A DNA stretch of 64,000 nucleotides from Lachnospiraceae bacterium. GTDB taxonomy: Bacteria > Bacillota > Clostridia > Lachnospirales > Lachnospiraceae. The notes below the pieces were generated by a model that made no database searches, was not told where the DNA came from, and saw only the letters and a list, made by a program, of their open reading frames with translations. Below, piece by piece: positions 1 to 10,346 of the stretch; the first letter of the stretch is position 1; every line of letters starts with the position of its first letter. Location: NCBI GenBank assembly GCA_017535945.1, contig JAFXTJ010000058.1, forward strand, positions 1 to 64,000, read 5' to 3'. The translations under genes were made by a program, and so were the position numbers.

Positions 1-1
1 G

Positions 2-3000
2 GGACTTACGGATATTTATATATCGCGGGTCACGAATTCCAGCGATCCCAAGACCATATCCAACAAAGCCGCCAGGATCCACGGATCCGCCGGAAGCTAT
101 GCGCAGAGCTTCGCTGTTGAGAATGGCTACACATTTGTAGTCGAGGATATTCCTGTAGAAGATATCAGCTTTGCGCAGGACACCTATGTGATGGAACCCA
201 ATTCTACATTGCGGCTTCCGTTTGAGACCACGCCGTCCTACTATACGGATGAAGTATTCTGGATCGTCGATACGGACGATCAGCAGTATCTGACGGTAGA
301 GAACGGTACCGTCAAATCCAAGAGCAAAACCACCCCGGCGGATCATCCGGTGGCGGTGCATGTCTACATCGGGGATGAGGTGCATGCAACCTGTCACGTC
401 CATATCAGAAAACGGGTAAGTTCCGTTACGATCAATAAGGCAACGGCTTCCGTGGATGTCGGGACAACGCTGCAGCTCACCGCGTCCGTGAGCCCGTATA
501 ATGTCAGCAATAATTCAGTGACCTGGTCAAGTTCTGACGAGAGCATTGCCACGGTGGATGAGAACGGTCTGGTGTATGCAGTGGCCAAGGGATCCTGCGA
601 GATCCGGGCAACGGCGGCGGACGGCAGCGGAGCATACGGCATCTGCACGATCACGGTCCCGAATAATCTTTATCAGGTGCAGAGCATTGCAGATTTCCAA
701 AGCCCGCACCCCTATCAGAAAGGTACCGCGGATATCTGGATCTATCAGGAGGATGACGCGGAGTATATCCGGGTGACTTTCTCTGCTGAGACGAAGCTGG
801 ATAATTACGGGTATGACCGGATCGTCATCAAGGACGGGAACGGCAATCAGGTCGGTGAGTATAAGAAGTCGGAGCTCGCGGGACAGTCTGTTCTTGTGCC
901 CGGGAATACGGTATGGCTGAAGCTTGCGGCTGCGGCGAACAGCGTGGGGAGCAATTACGGCTTTTCGGTCGAGAGTCTGGATGCCATGATGGATCTGCAA
1001 TCCTATATCGTTCGCTACAACGGGAACGGCGCCACGGGCGGCAGGATGGAGAAGCAGAAGATCCGGAGAGATACATACGCAACACTGACCGCGAATGCGT
1101 TTGAACGGGACGGATATTATTTCACCGGCTGGAACACCAGTGCCACGGGCACCGGGACCGGATATGAAGACCGGGCATCCGTTCGCAACATCGCGGCAGG
1201 AGGAGAAGCTGTCACCCTCTATGCGCAGTGGTCTCCCAATGCCTATTCGATCCGCTATGATGCCAACGGCGGTACCGGAGATATGGATGTCAGCGAAGCG
1301 TTATGCGGCGAAACCGTGACGCTCCGGGCCAATTCTTTTGTGAACGCAGGATATCGCTTTGTGAACTGGAATACGGAACCGGACGGAAGCGGGACAAGTT
1401 ATGCCGATCGGGCACAGGTGATCGATCTGGTGACAGAGAACAACGGTTCGCTCACTCTTTATGCCCAATGGGCGGCGATCACGTATCAGATCCGCTATCG
1501 CGCCAACGGCGGGAGCGGCTCCATGGCTTCCGATACGGTGGCTTATGATCGGTCATTTACACTGAAACCCAACATCTTCACCAGGACCGGCTATCATTTC
1601 AGCCACTGGAACACGGCGGCTGACGGAAACGGCGATAGTTATGACGACGAGGATACCGTGCAGGGACTGGCAGAGGTGCAGGGCAGCATCGTCACGCTGT
1701 ATGCGCAGTGGGATCCGAATACCTACGCGGTACAATACAGCGCCAACGGCGGCAGCGGCACGATGGAGGACAGTGACGCGGTCTATGGTGAGGGGCTGAC
1801 CCTGCGTGCGAACACCTTTACCAGAACGGGCTATCATTTCACCGGATGGAACACAAGATCGGACGGCAACGGGACGGCTTACGCGGATCAGGCGCAGGTT
1901 CTGAATCTCGTATCGGTGCAGGACGGTTCGATCACACTGTATGCGCAGTGGGCGGTGAATACTTACACGGTGCGCTATCAGGCCAACGGCGGCAGCGGCA
2001 GCATGAGCGCGACGAATGCCACCTATGGTGTCTCGTTCCAGCTGCGTGCGAATACATTTACCAGAACGGGCTATCATTTCACCGGCTGGAACACGCAGTC
2101 GGATGGGCAAGGTTCTGCGTATGCGGATAAGGCCGTGGTGAGGGATCTGATCGACAGCCAGAACGGGATGGTCACGATGTATGCCCAGTGGGCGGCGAAC
2201 ACGTACACTGTAAAATATGCTGCTAACGGCGGCAGGGGCACGATGACAAATTCATCTGCTGTCTATGGCGAGGGGCTCCGGCTAAGGAAGAACACCTTTA
2301 CGCGGAGCGGATATCATTTCACCGGATGGAATACAGCAGCGGCAGGAACCGGGACTTCCTATGCGGATGAAGCGGATGTGATGAACCTTGTGACGACGCA
2401 GGGAGGTTCGATCACGCTTTATGCGCAATGGGCCGGGAACACCTATACCGTGACTTTTGATCCGTGCGAGGGAGAAACAGTTACCGCAAATAAAGAAGTG
2501 ACCTACGGCGGAACCTACGGCGCATTGCCGGAAGCGACCAGAACAGGCTACTCTTTCCAGGGCTGGTACACGGCAGCTACAGGCGGCAGTCAGGTGACGG
2601 CGCAGACCGCCGTCACAAAGGCGGCGAACCACACCTTGTACGCCCGCTGGCTCGGGGAGATGCACACGCTGACCTTTGTGTTCGGGACTGCCACTCCGGC
2701 GGATGAGAACGGTCAGGCATTATCCTCCGCGGATCAGGCACGGGTGAAGACCCGTCAGGTGCGGTACGGCGAACGCTACGATGCGTATGATGAATACGGC
2801 CTGTGGCCGAACGCGATCCGCAGCGGATACGATTTCGCCGGCTGGTATACGGCGTCCACGGGCGGAGACCCGGTATCGCCGACGGATCTGTTCATGGAAT
2901 TGCAGGATCAGTCCCTGTATCCGCATTGGACACCGAAGACCTTTGCGGTGCGGTTCAACGCGAACGGGACCGGTGCAACGGTCGATCCGGCCGGCAAGAA

Positions 3001-6000
3001 TGTGACCTACGGGGCGGCCTATGGAGAACTCCCGACACCGGAGCGGTTCGGGTACACCTTTGACGGATGGTATACCCTGGCAGAGGGCGGAGCGAAGAAA
3101 ACGGAGGGTTCGCTCGTGACGGCGGACGAGGAACATACGCTCTATGCGCACTGGACACCGCTGGAGGCAAAAGTGAACTTCGACGCCGGAGAGGGACAGA
3201 CCACGGAGAGCTTCCGCTATGTGGCCTATGACAGTGCCTATGGCGGGAGCACGGCACTGCCGCGCCCGGTCCGGACCGGATATGACTTTACCGGCTGGTA
3301 TACGGCATCGACCGGCGGGACAGAGGTAAAGGACACGACCGTCTGCAAACAGGTGGAGGAGCATACGCTCTACGCCCGCTGGAAGGCGGCGACATACACG
3401 GTTCGTTTCAATTCTCTGGGTGGTTCGTCTGCCCGGCAGATCACGGTCACCTATGCCGGGAAATACGGCACGCTTCCGGTGAGCACACGCACGGGGTATG
3501 ACTTTGCCGGATGGTATACGGCGGAGACGGGCGGCAGCGAGGTGACGAAGGATACGGTCGTTACGACGGCCGCGGCTCACACGCTGTATGCCCGGTGGAA
3601 CGCGCATGCCTATCAGATCGTCTATGACGGCAACGGCGGTACGGGTTTGGTGGAGCCGCAGGATGCGGTCTACGGGACGGAGACCGCGCTGGCGGCGAAC
3701 GGTTATGAGAAGACCGGTTATCATTTCACCGGGTGGAACACGCAGGCGAACGGAAAGGGTGCCGCTTATGCGGCGGGTGCCGGTGTGACCGGGCTGGTCG
3801 CGACGGATGGCGGCAGCATTACGCTCTATGCACAGTGGGCGGCGAACACCTACCGTGTGACGCTGGATGCGCGGGGCGGTGAACTGACTGATAACACATT
3901 GGACGTGACTTACGATGCGACCTATGCTGGACTGCCGGCGGAGGTGAACCGGGAGGGTTACACCTTTACCGGATGGTATACCGCGGCAGAGGACGGGGAT
4001 GCGGTCACGGCGGCGACTGCGATGACGACGGCATCGGATCATACGTTGTATGCACACTGGCAGCCGGTCGCCTGCGTGCTCCTCTTTGATGCGAACGGCG
4101 GGAGCGTGGATCCGGAGAGCAAGCTCGTGGATTATGAGACAGCCTACGGTGAACTCCCGACACCGGGACGGAAGGGTTACCGCTTCACCGGCTGGTACAC
4201 GGCGGCGGAGAACGGGGAAGCAGTGAGTGCGGAGACCGTGGCGACCGTGCTGGAGGAAGTGACGCTGTTTGCCTGCTGGGAGGCAAATAGCTATAACGTA
4301 TCTTTTGATCCCGGAGAAGGGATCGCGGCGATCGACGGCAGGACGGTCACTTATGATCAGGTCTACGGCGAACTGCCTGTCCCGGTAAAGGAACACTATG
4401 ACTTCGTGGGCTGGTTCACCGATTCGGCGCGGGATGTGCAGGACGGGGTAGAAGTGCGTGCGGATACGGTGCTCGCGATCGATTCCGCCCACACGCTCTA
4501 CGCGCGCTGGGCGCCGCATCTGTACCGCGTTGTATTTAGGCTCCGCGGCGGTCTCTTTGACCGTCTGGAATCTCTGGAATATACCGTTCCTTATCAGAGT
4601 TCCCTCGCGGATGCGATGACTGACGGACTCACGGAGGGCGAGGCAAACGCGCTTGCGGCGGAGAAGCCGGTGCGGACGAAGTACCGTTTCGCCGGGTGGA
4701 CGCTGGGTGCGGGACCGGGGACGGCCCTCGGTGATACGCTCGAGACGGTATGGGCGGATCCGGCGCTGGCAAACATCACGGCGGATCATACAATCTATGC
4801 GGACTGGACGGTGCTCTATGCGACGGCGGCACCGGTGATCTCTGTTGCGGAGGAGCCCGCGGCGGCAGACGGCGCCGTGATCGCTTCCGATACGCATATC
4901 CTGCTCACCTGTGCGGCGCGGGATGCGAGGATCTACTACACGACAAACGGCGATGATCCGACGGCGGAGAGCACACTCTACACCGGTGAGATCCCGGCGG
5001 AGAGCATCGCGGTCCGGATTCAGGGGGCGCAGCCCGGAGAGCCGGGACGGCAGGTGACGATCCGGGCGATCGCCGTTGCAGACGGGCATGCGGAGAGTGC
5101 GGTCACCGCCGCCGTCTACAAACTGGCAGAGGATGCAGAGGACTGGGGTGATGTGACGGCAGCGGATCAGGCATACTTCGCGGCGCATGGTGCCACCGGT
5201 ACCGCGGCGGATGTACCGGCGGGTCTGTGGATCGCACCGGTCGCCGATCAGTTCTACACGGGTGCGAATATCACCCTGTCCGCAGAGGCGCTCCGGGTCT
5301 ACGACGGGAAGCGGCTGCTGACGGCCGGCACGGATTATTCCGTTTCCCATAAGAATAATAAGGAACCCGGCACGGCGACGGTGACGGTTACCGGCAAGGG
5401 CAATTACAACGGCAGCCTGACCGGGAACTTTACGATCGCAAAGCGTTCCCAGGCAGCGACAAAACCGTTTGCCAAGGCGGTGATCACCTACGATAGGAAT
5501 GTGGCCTACAATGCGGACGCCGCGGCTTCCGCAAGCGGGATCGTCCCCGGACAGACGGGCCCCGTCGTCACCTACAATGGTGTTGCGCTACATGAGGCAG
5601 AGCGGGATGCGAACGGCGATCCCGTGAACGGTGATTACTTCATCGTCTATGAGAACAACCGGAACGCCGGCACGGCGACGATGACGGTCACCGGCATCGG
5701 CGAATATTACGGGATGCAGTCCAAGACCTACACGATCACCGGTACGGCGATCTCCCGCTGTGTCATCGACGGCTTTGATACGAATGCGACCGTCTACACC
5801 GGTCAGCCGCAGACTAAGTCCGTGCGGATCTACACGGACCGGAATAAGCAGACGCTGCTCACCGAGGCGGCAAAGGACGGACAGGGAGAATATCTGCGGG
5901 ATGCGAACGGCTGCTATGTCGACGGGGAGGGCCGGATCACCGGCGACTATATCGTCTCCTATGAGAAGAATACGGATGCCGGCACGGCGGCGATGATCGT

Positions 6001-9000
6001 CACCGGGATCGGGAATTATACGGGGACATGGAAGAAGACCTGGTCCATCAAGGCCTACGATCTGAAGACCGATCCGGAGCACCGGATCCGTGTGACGGAT
6101 GAGACCGGTGCGGCGTGGCCTGCGGCAGCACCATATAAAGAAACGGCCTATGCCAAGGGCGGCGCGAAGCCGGAACCTGTTGTATGGTTTGCCACGGCAT
6201 TTGAGGAAGACGGTGTGACACCGGAGGCGGAGCGGCAGCTCACCGCCGGCGTGGATTACACCTTATCCTGGACGAACAATACGGCGGTCAATGACGGCAG
6301 TAATGCTGCGAAGCTCCCGGCGGTCAAGATCACCGGCAAGGGTGATCTCACCGGCATCCGGCAGGATCTGTATTTCACGGTTGCAAAGCAGTCGCTTGCC
6401 GCGGCGGATGCGGACGGCACACCGCTGCTCACGCTGGATGCGCAGGATGTGGTCTACAAGGGAGCGAAGAAGAACTACACCACCTCGTTTAAACTCTATG
6501 ACGTGAACGGCACGGCACTCGCGGCCGCCGATTACGATGCGAAGAGTGTGAAGTACTACTATACGGAGGACACGGATCTCGCGGACGGCACCTTCCGTCA
6601 TGGCGGCTATGTGCTGGAGAACGGTGTCAGGGACTGGACCGGTTCGGAGGTACAGGCCGATGACATGGTCCCCGCGGGGACGACGCTGCGCATCACGGTG
6701 GATGCGAAAGAAGGAGAGAAAGCACTCTACACCGGCACAGCGGAGGGAACCTACCGGATCGTCACCGGCGATGTGGGCAAGGCGACAGTCAAGGTCGCGA
6801 ACCAGTTCTACACCGGCCGGGAAGTCCGCCCCGGCAAGGAGGAGATCACCGTGACAATCTCCGGCAGCGTGCTCACACAGGAGGATTATGAGATCGTCTC
6901 CTATGAGAACAATGTCAGCAAGGGCACTGCGAAGCTCACGATCCGCGGGAGAGGGGATTACGGCGGGACGAAGACCGCCACGTATTCCATCGCTGTGCGG
7001 CCGATGACGACGACGATCCGCTATGACGGCAACGGAGCGACCGCCGGCACGATGCGCGAGATGAAGGTGACGACGCTCGGCACCGACGCGAAGCCGGTCT
7101 GTCTCACGGATAATGCCTTCAAACGGACGGGATACACCTTTGCCGGCTGGTGCAGGAGAAAGAGCGGCGCCGCCGGGGACGCGGACTACTATGCGACGGA
7201 CGGCAGCAAGACGGATCCGGTGGATCTGCGGCTGGTGATCCCGGCTCTGCCGGAGGGAGAGGGCGGCCTCATCACGCTCTATGCCCAGTGGATCCCGGTG
7301 AAATACTCCATCACCTGGCACACGAACGGCGGGGAGAACCATCCGGACAATCTGGATCTGCGCAGGGTGACGGGGTATGCCGATGAGGCGGATGCGCTCT
7401 GCTACAACGCCGATACACCGACAGTCGCGCTGCTCGCACCGGACCGTGCGGGCTGGCCCGTGGGCTATCAGTTCGGCGGATGGTACCGCGAGAATACCTA
7501 TAAGAATAAGATCGCTGCCCTGAAGCAGGGGACGACCGGAGACCTCGATCTCTGGGCGAAATGGATCCCGTACACGTATCAGGTGTGCTTTAACGGCAAC
7601 GGCGCCACGAATGACGCGAACGGCGATCTGATGCCGGAGGAGGGTTTCTCCTACGGCGTGCGCAAGGCACTGACGGCGAACAAGTACAAGCGGGGCGGCT
7701 ATGTCTTCCTGGGCTGGTCCGGGACGCGGATCGATCCCGCGGCGCCGGATGCGGCGGAAGAGATCGCCGCGGCCGCGATCTGCGCGGACAAGCAGCCGGT
7801 CACGGAGGCGGATCTGGGGATCGGCCGGAAGAACAACGGCACGGCGGTGGTGACGCTCTACGCGGTCTGGCAGCAGACCTTTACGGTGACCTATGATACG
7901 GACGGCGGCACCCGGGCGGCCGGAGACAGCTATGCCGATTCCTACCGCTACGGTCAGACCTACCGTGCGGGCGGCAGAGACTATGGTCTCCCGTTCAAGC
8001 TGCCGGCACCGGTGCGCGCAGGGTATGGCTTCGACGGCTGGTACGGCGCGGACGGGAAGAAGGTCACCCAGATCGCGAAGAATACGACGGGCGATCTGCA
8101 GCTGACGGCCCGGTGGACACCTTATGCCTATTCCGTAAAATTCGACGGTAACGGCAAGAACAGCGGCAATATGACCGCGCAGAAATTCGTGTACGGACAG
8201 GAGGCGCCGCTTGCGCACAATCAGTATGTCAGGAACGGCATGGTCTTCCTGGGGTGGAGCGTCAGACAGACGGATCAGGGCAATGCGGCGGCCGTGCAGT
8301 ATGCGGACGGACAGGTGATCGACGGCAGCGGGTTCGCTGCGCAGCTGAATAAGAACAACCAGAGTGTCACGCTCTATGCCGTCTGGCGGCGGGCAGTGCT
8401 GAGAGAGGAGTTCGCCCTGACCTACCACACGAGAGGGGAGGAGACGATCCCGGACACCTACCGCTACGGCACCGGCAAAGCTGCGCTCGCGGCCGCACCG
8501 GCGCAGGACGGCTGCACCTTTGCCGGGTGGTACCGCGATGAGGCGTGTAAGAATAAGGTGACGTCGATCAGCGGCTCGGAAGCGGGCGACATCGATCTGT
8601 GGGCGAAGTGGACGGGCGGTTCGTATACCGTGACCTTCACGGCGGACGCACCGGCGGATGTCACGCTGACCGGCAGGATGGCGCAGCAGAAACTCACCTA
8701 TCTCACGTCCAAAGCGCTGAACGCGAACGGTTATAAGGTCAAGGGCTATGACTTCCTGGGCTGGAGCACGGAGAGCGCAGCGGCGGCTGCGGCTGCCGGA
8801 CGTGAGGCGGAGGAGCGGCAGGTGATCTGCGCCGACAAAGAGGCGGTCACCGGCGAAGGCCTCGTCTATACCGACGGGAATGTCCGGACGGCGGACAACG
8901 CGGTGACGCTCTACGGTGTGTGGAAGAAGGCGATGTATCACATCGTGTATATGAATATGGAAGGGGTGGAAAACCGGAACCCGGCGGAATTCACGATCGA

Positions 9001-9403
9001 CTCTCCCGCGATCGATCTCGGGGAGCCGGCGCTCATGGGGAACACCTTCCTCGGCTGGTACAGTGACGCGGCGTGCAGAAAGCAGGTGACGCAGATCGCC
9101 GCCGGGACCGCCGGAGATCAGACCCTGTACGCGAAGTGGCTCGTCCACCGCTATACGATCTGCTATGACCTGAACGACGGTCTCTTCGGGCATCACGAGG
9201 CGGTCCTCGACACCTCGCGGATGGGATATATCACCTCCTATGACAGCAGGACGGACAACGGGTACCTCCTGCCGACGGCACGCCGCGCGGGATACACCTT
9301 TGGCGGATGGTACAAAGAGAGGGCCTGCCACACGCAGGTCGGGCCTGTCGTGGCTTCTCCGGAGGTCGATATGACGGTCTACGCGAAGTGGATCAGGGAA
9401 TAA
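2..9403 (+). CDS. Giant modular surface protein with InlB B-type repeats (5' partial)
   Basis: The reading frame is open from base 2, so the start and any signal peptide lie before the window; it ends at TAA 9401-9403. Modules in order: an Ig-like stretch; a Big_2-type Ig domain (about 416-656, motif VTWSSSDESIATVDENG); a CUB-like beta-sandwich (about 700-990); sixteen InlB/Listeria-Bacteroides repeats (GYxFxGWxT ... TLYAxW) to about 4810; a chitobiase-C-terminal-like domain (about 4820-5135, IYYTTNGDDPT); six YTG/GTATVTVTGxGNY modules (about 5230-7005); then nine more InlB repeats. The protein ends VYAKWIRE with no LPXTG signal, C-terminal membrane helix or LysM. Role inferred from family: secreted or surface adhesin. 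Domain calls come from motif reading, not a profile search. Confidence 0.85.
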   Translation, partial: GLTDIYISRVTNSSDPKTISNKAARIHGSAGSYAQSFAVENGYTFVVEDIPVEDISFAQDTYVMEPNSTLRLPFETTPSYYTDEVFWIVDTDDQQYLTVENGTVKSKSKTTPADHPVAVHVYIGDEVHATCHVHIRKRVSSVTINKATASVDVGTTLQLTASVSPYNVSNNSVTWSSSDESIATVDENGLVYAVAKGSCEIRATAADGSGAYGICTITVPNNLYQVQSIADFQSPHPYQKGTADIWIYQEDDAEYIRVTFSAETKLDNYGYDRIVIKDGNGNQVGEYKKSELAGQSVLVPGNTVWLKLAAAANSVGSNYGFSVESLDAMMDLQSYIVRYNGNGATGGRMEKQKIRRDTYATLTANAFERDGYYFTGWNTSATGTGTGYEDRASVRNIAAGGEAVTLYAQWSPNAYSIRYDANGGTGDMDVSEALCGETVTLRANSFVNAGYRFVNWNTEPDGSGTSYADRAQVIDLVTENNGSLTLYAQWAAITYQIRYRANGGSGSMASDTVAYDRSFTLKPNIFTRTGYHFSHWNTAADGNGDSYDDEDTVQGLAEVQGSIVTLYAQWDPNTYAVQYSANGGSGTMEDSDAVYGEGLTLRANTFTRTGYHFTGWNTRSDGNGTAYADQAQVLNLVSVQDGSITLYAQWAVNTYTVRYQANGGSGSMSATNATYGVSFQLRANTFTRTGYHFTGWNTQSDGQGSAYADKAVVRDLIDSQNGMVTMYAQWAANTYTVKYAANGGRGTMTNSSAVYGEGLRLRKNTFTRSGYHFTGWNTAAAGTGTSYADEADVMNLVTTQGGSITLYAQWAGNTYTVTFDPCEGETVTANKEVTYGGTYGALPEATRTGYSFQGWYTAATGGSQVTAQTAVTKAANHTLYARWLGEMHTLTFVFGTATPADENGQALSSADQARVKTRQVRYGERYDAYDEYGLWPNAIRSGYDFAGWYTASTGGDPVSPTDLFMELQDQSLYPHWTPKTFAVRFNANGTGATVDPAGKNVTYGAAYGELPTPERFGYTFDGWYTLAEGGAKKTEGSLVTADEEHTLYAHWTPLEAKVNFDAGEGQTTESFRYVAYDSAYGGSTALPRPVRTGYDFTGWYTASTGGTEVKDTTVCKQVEEHTLYARWKAATYTVRFNSLGGSSARQITVTYAGKYGTLPVSTRTGYDFAGWYTAETGGSEVTKDTVVTTAAAHTLYARWNAHAYQIVYDGNGGTGLVEPQDAVYGTETALAANGYEKTGYHFTGWNTQANGKGAAYAAGAGVTGLVATDGGSITLYAQWAANTYRVTLDARGGELTDNTLDVTYDATYAGLPAEVNREGYTFTGWYTAAEDGDAVTAATAMTTASDHTLYAHWQPVACVLLFDANGGSVDPESKLVDYETAYGELPTPGRKGYRFTGWYTAAENGEAVSAETVATVLEEVTLFACWEANSYNVSFDPGEGIAAIDGRTVTYDQVYGELPVPVKEHYDFVGWFTDSARDVQDGVEVRADTVLAIDSAHTLYARWAPHLYRVVFRLRGGLFDRLESLEYTVPYQSSLADAMTDGLTEGEANALAAEKPVRTKYRFAGWTLGAGPGTALGDTLETVWADPALANITADHTIYADWTVLYATAAPVISVAEEPAAADGAVIASDTHILLTCAARDARIYYTTNGDDPTAESTLYTGEIPAESIAVRIQGAQPGEPGRQVTIRAIAVADGHAESAVTAAVYKLAEDAEDWGDVTAADQAYFAAHGATGTAADVPAGLWIAPVADQFYTGANITLSAEALRVYDGKRLLTAGTDYSVSHKNNKEPGTATVTVTGKGNYNGSLTGNFTIAKRSQAATKPFAKAVITYDRNVAYNADAAASASGIVPGQTGPVVTYNGVALHEAERDANGDPVNGDYFIVYENNRNAGTATMTVTGIGEYYGMQSKTYTITGTAISRCVIDGFDTNATVYTGQPQTKSVRIYTDRNKQTLLTEAAKDGQGEYLRDANGCYVDGEGRITGDYIVSYEKNTDAGTAAMIVTGIGNYTGTWKKTWSIKAYDLKTDPEHRIRVTDETGAAWPAAAPYKETAYAKGGAKPEPVVWFATAFEEDGVTPEAERQLTAGVDYTLSWTNNTAVNDGSNAAKLPAVKITGKGDLTGIRQDLYFTVAKQSLAAADADGTPLLTLDAQDVVYKGAKKNYTTSFKLYDVNGTALAAADYDAKSVKYYYTEDTDLADGTFRHGGYVLENGVRDWTGSEVQADDMVPAGTTLRITVDAKEGEKALYTGTAEGTYRIVTGDVGKATVKVANQFYTGREVRPGKEEITVTISGSVLTQEDYEIVSYENNVSKGTAKLTIRGRGDYGGTKTATYSIAVRPMTTTIRYDGNGATAGTMREMKVTTLGTDAKPVCLTDNAFKRTGYTFAGWCRRKSGAAGDADYYATDGSKTDPVDLRLVIPALPEGEGGLITLYAQWIPVKYSITWHTNGGENHPDNLDLRRVTGYADEADALCYNADTPTVALLAPDRAGWPVGYQFGGWYRENTYKNKIAALKQGTTGDLDLWAKWIPYTYQVCFNGNGATNDANGDLMPEEGFSYGVRKALTANKYKRGGYVFLGWSGTRIDPAAPDAAEEIAAAAICADKQPVTEADLGIGRKNNGTAVVTLYAVWQQTFTVTYDTDGGTRAAGDSYADSYRYGQTYRAGGRDYGLPFKLPAPVRAGYGFDGWYGADGKKVTQIAKNTTGDLQLTARWTPYAYSVKFDGNGKNSGNMTAQKFVYGQEAPLAHNQYVRNGMVFLGWSVRQTDQGNAAAVQYADGQVIDGSGFAAQLNKNNQSVTLYAVWRRAVLREEFALTYHTRGEETIPDTYRYGTGKAALAAAPAQDGCTFAGWYRDEACKNKVTSISGSEAGDIDLWAKWTGGSYTVTFTADAPADVTLTGRMAQQKLTYLTSKALNANGYKVKGYDFLGWSTESAAAAAAAGREAEERQVICADKEAVTGEGLVYTDGNVRTADNAVTLYGVWKKAMYHIVYMNMEGVENRNPAEFTIDSPAIDLGEPALMGNTFLGWYSDAACRKQVTQIAAGTAGDQTLYAKWLVHRYTICYDLNDGLFGHHEAVLDTSRMGYITSYDSRTDNGYLLPTARRAGYTFGGWYKERACHTQVGPVVASPEVDMTVYAKWIRE
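1021..2460 (+). repeat. Six tandem 240-base coding repeats
   Basis: The AACGGC(G)-rich start of an InlB repeat recurs at 1021, 1261, 1501, 1741, 1981 and 2221, exactly 240 bases (80 codons) apart. Units 4 and 5 share a long near-identical block around 1821-1846 and 2061-2086 encoding TRTGYHFTGWNT. Later repeats in the gene are shorter and more diverged. Confidence 0.85.
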
Positions 9404-9429
9404 ATATCGCCCGTTATCCAACAAACGCC

Positions 9430-9458
9430 TTGCAATCCGCGGCCTGTTTTGCTATAAT
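9430..9458 (+). promoter_or_regulatory. Promoter of rpsF-ssb-rpsR
   Basis: TTGCAA (9430-9435), a 17-base spacer, and TATAAT (9453-9458). Transcription would begin near 9465, leaving a leader of about 70 bases before rpsF. The leader has a small hairpin (CCCGT 9491-9495 with ACGGG 9501-9505). An S6:S18 autoregulatory element is known from rpsF leaders of other bacteria; whether this hairpin is one is not shown here. Confidence 0.85.
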
Positions 9459-9536
9459 TCGAGTTCCGTGAAAACATTTCGATCCTTGCTCCCGTCTCCC
9501 ACGGGGGCCAAAGACCAAAAGGAGGTACAAGGGAAC

Positions 9537-9827
9537 ATGAACAAGTACGAGCTGGCAGTAGTTGTGAACGCCAAGATCGATGACGAGGCGAGAACCGCCG
9601 TTGTCGACAAGGTCAAGGCGCTCATCGAGCGGTTCGGCGGTCAGATCACGGAAGTGGAGGACTGGGGGAAGAAGCGTCTCGCCTATGAGATCGACAAGAT
9701 GAACGAGGGCTTCTATTATTTCTTCCGGTTCGAAGCGGAGCCGACGGCCCCGGCCGAGATCGAGAAGCGCATGCGTATCGCCGACAATGTCATCCGGTAT
9801 CTGTGTGTCCGCAACGAGGCTGCATAA
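9537..9827 (+). CDS. rpsF: 30S ribosomal protein S6
   Basis: This 96-residue protein has the normal S6 length and begins MNKYELAVVVNAKIDDEAR. It carries the family pattern of paired beta strands and ends with the DNVIRYLCVR segment. It binds 16S rRNA in the central domain of the 30S subunit together with S18. A start at 9468 is possible on paper, but ATG 9537 is preceded by AAAGGAGGTAC and gives the family length, so it was chosen. First gene of rpsF-ssb-rpsR, the usual order in Firmicutes, 21 bases before ssb. Confidence 0.97.
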   Translation: MNKYELAVVVNAKIDDEARTAVVDKVKALIERFGGQITEVEDWGKKRLAYEIDKMNEGFYYFFRFEAEPTAPAEIEKRMRIADNVIRYLCVRNEAA

Positions 9828-9848
9828 CACAGAAAGGATGAGCATCTT

Positions 9849-10304
9849 ATGAACAAGGTTATCTTAATGGGCCGGCTGACCCGCGATCCCGATATCCGTT
9901 ACTCCCAGGGGGAGAATTCCTCCGCTGTCGCGCGCTACACCCTCGCGGTGGACAGGCGCTTTGTGAGGCGTGACAACCCGGACGCCCAGACCGCTGATTT
10001 CATCAGCTGTGTGGCTTTCGGCAAGAGCGCCGAGTTTGCGGAGAAGTATCTCCACAAGGGGACCAAGATCGTGGCGACGGGCCGGATCCAGACCGGCAGC
10101 TACACCAACAAGGAAGGTCAGAAGATCTACACCACCGATGTGGTGATCGAGGAGCAGGAGTTCGCGGAGAGCAAGAACGCTTCCGGTGCTCCGGCCGGCG
10201 GATCTTTTGGCGGCGGCGCTCCCGCAGCGGAGGCACCGCAGGCAGCCGGAGACGGCTTCATGAACATCCCGGACGGGATCGACGAGGAGCTGCCTTTTAA
10301 CTAA
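9849..10304 (+). CDS. ssb: Single-stranded DNA-binding protein
   Basis: The 151-residue protein has an N-terminal OB fold (about residues 1-105; starts MNKVILMGRLTRDPDIRY) followed by a Gly/Ala-rich linker and the acidic tip DEELPFN, which in SSB proteins docks replication and repair partners. It coats single-stranded DNA during replication, repair and recombination. The ribosome site is GAAAGGA ahead of ATG 9849. Its place between rpsF and rpsR is the typical Firmicute arrangement, so it is probably co-transcribed from the promoter at 9430. Confidence 0.97.
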   Translation: MNKVILMGRLTRDPDIRYSQGENSSAVARYTLAVDRRFVRRDNPDAQTADFISCVAFGKSAEFAEKYLHKGTKIVATGRIQTGSYTNKEGQKIYTTDVVIEEQEFAESKNASGAPAGGSFGGGAPAAEAPQAAGDGFMNIPDGIDEELPFN

Positions 10305-10346
10305 AGACATTCAACAAGACTGATCCTGGATTGGGAGGTAGAAACA

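Noticed and set aside
1021..2460. CRISPR-like or satellite array
   Set aside because: The repeats are in frame, 240 bases long and encode InlB repeats; there are no spacers and no cas genes.
2720..5350. Long minus-strand open frame (876 codons) opposite the giant surface gene
   Set aside because: It mirrors the codon pattern of the GC-rich plus-strand gene, is Arg/His/Pro-rich without domains, and has no promoter or ribosome site. The similar frame at 6263-9424 is rejected for the same reason.
9468..9536. N-terminal extension of S6
   Set aside because: It overlaps the transcription start region, lacks a ribosome site and is not found in the S6 family; ATG 9537 has an excellent site.
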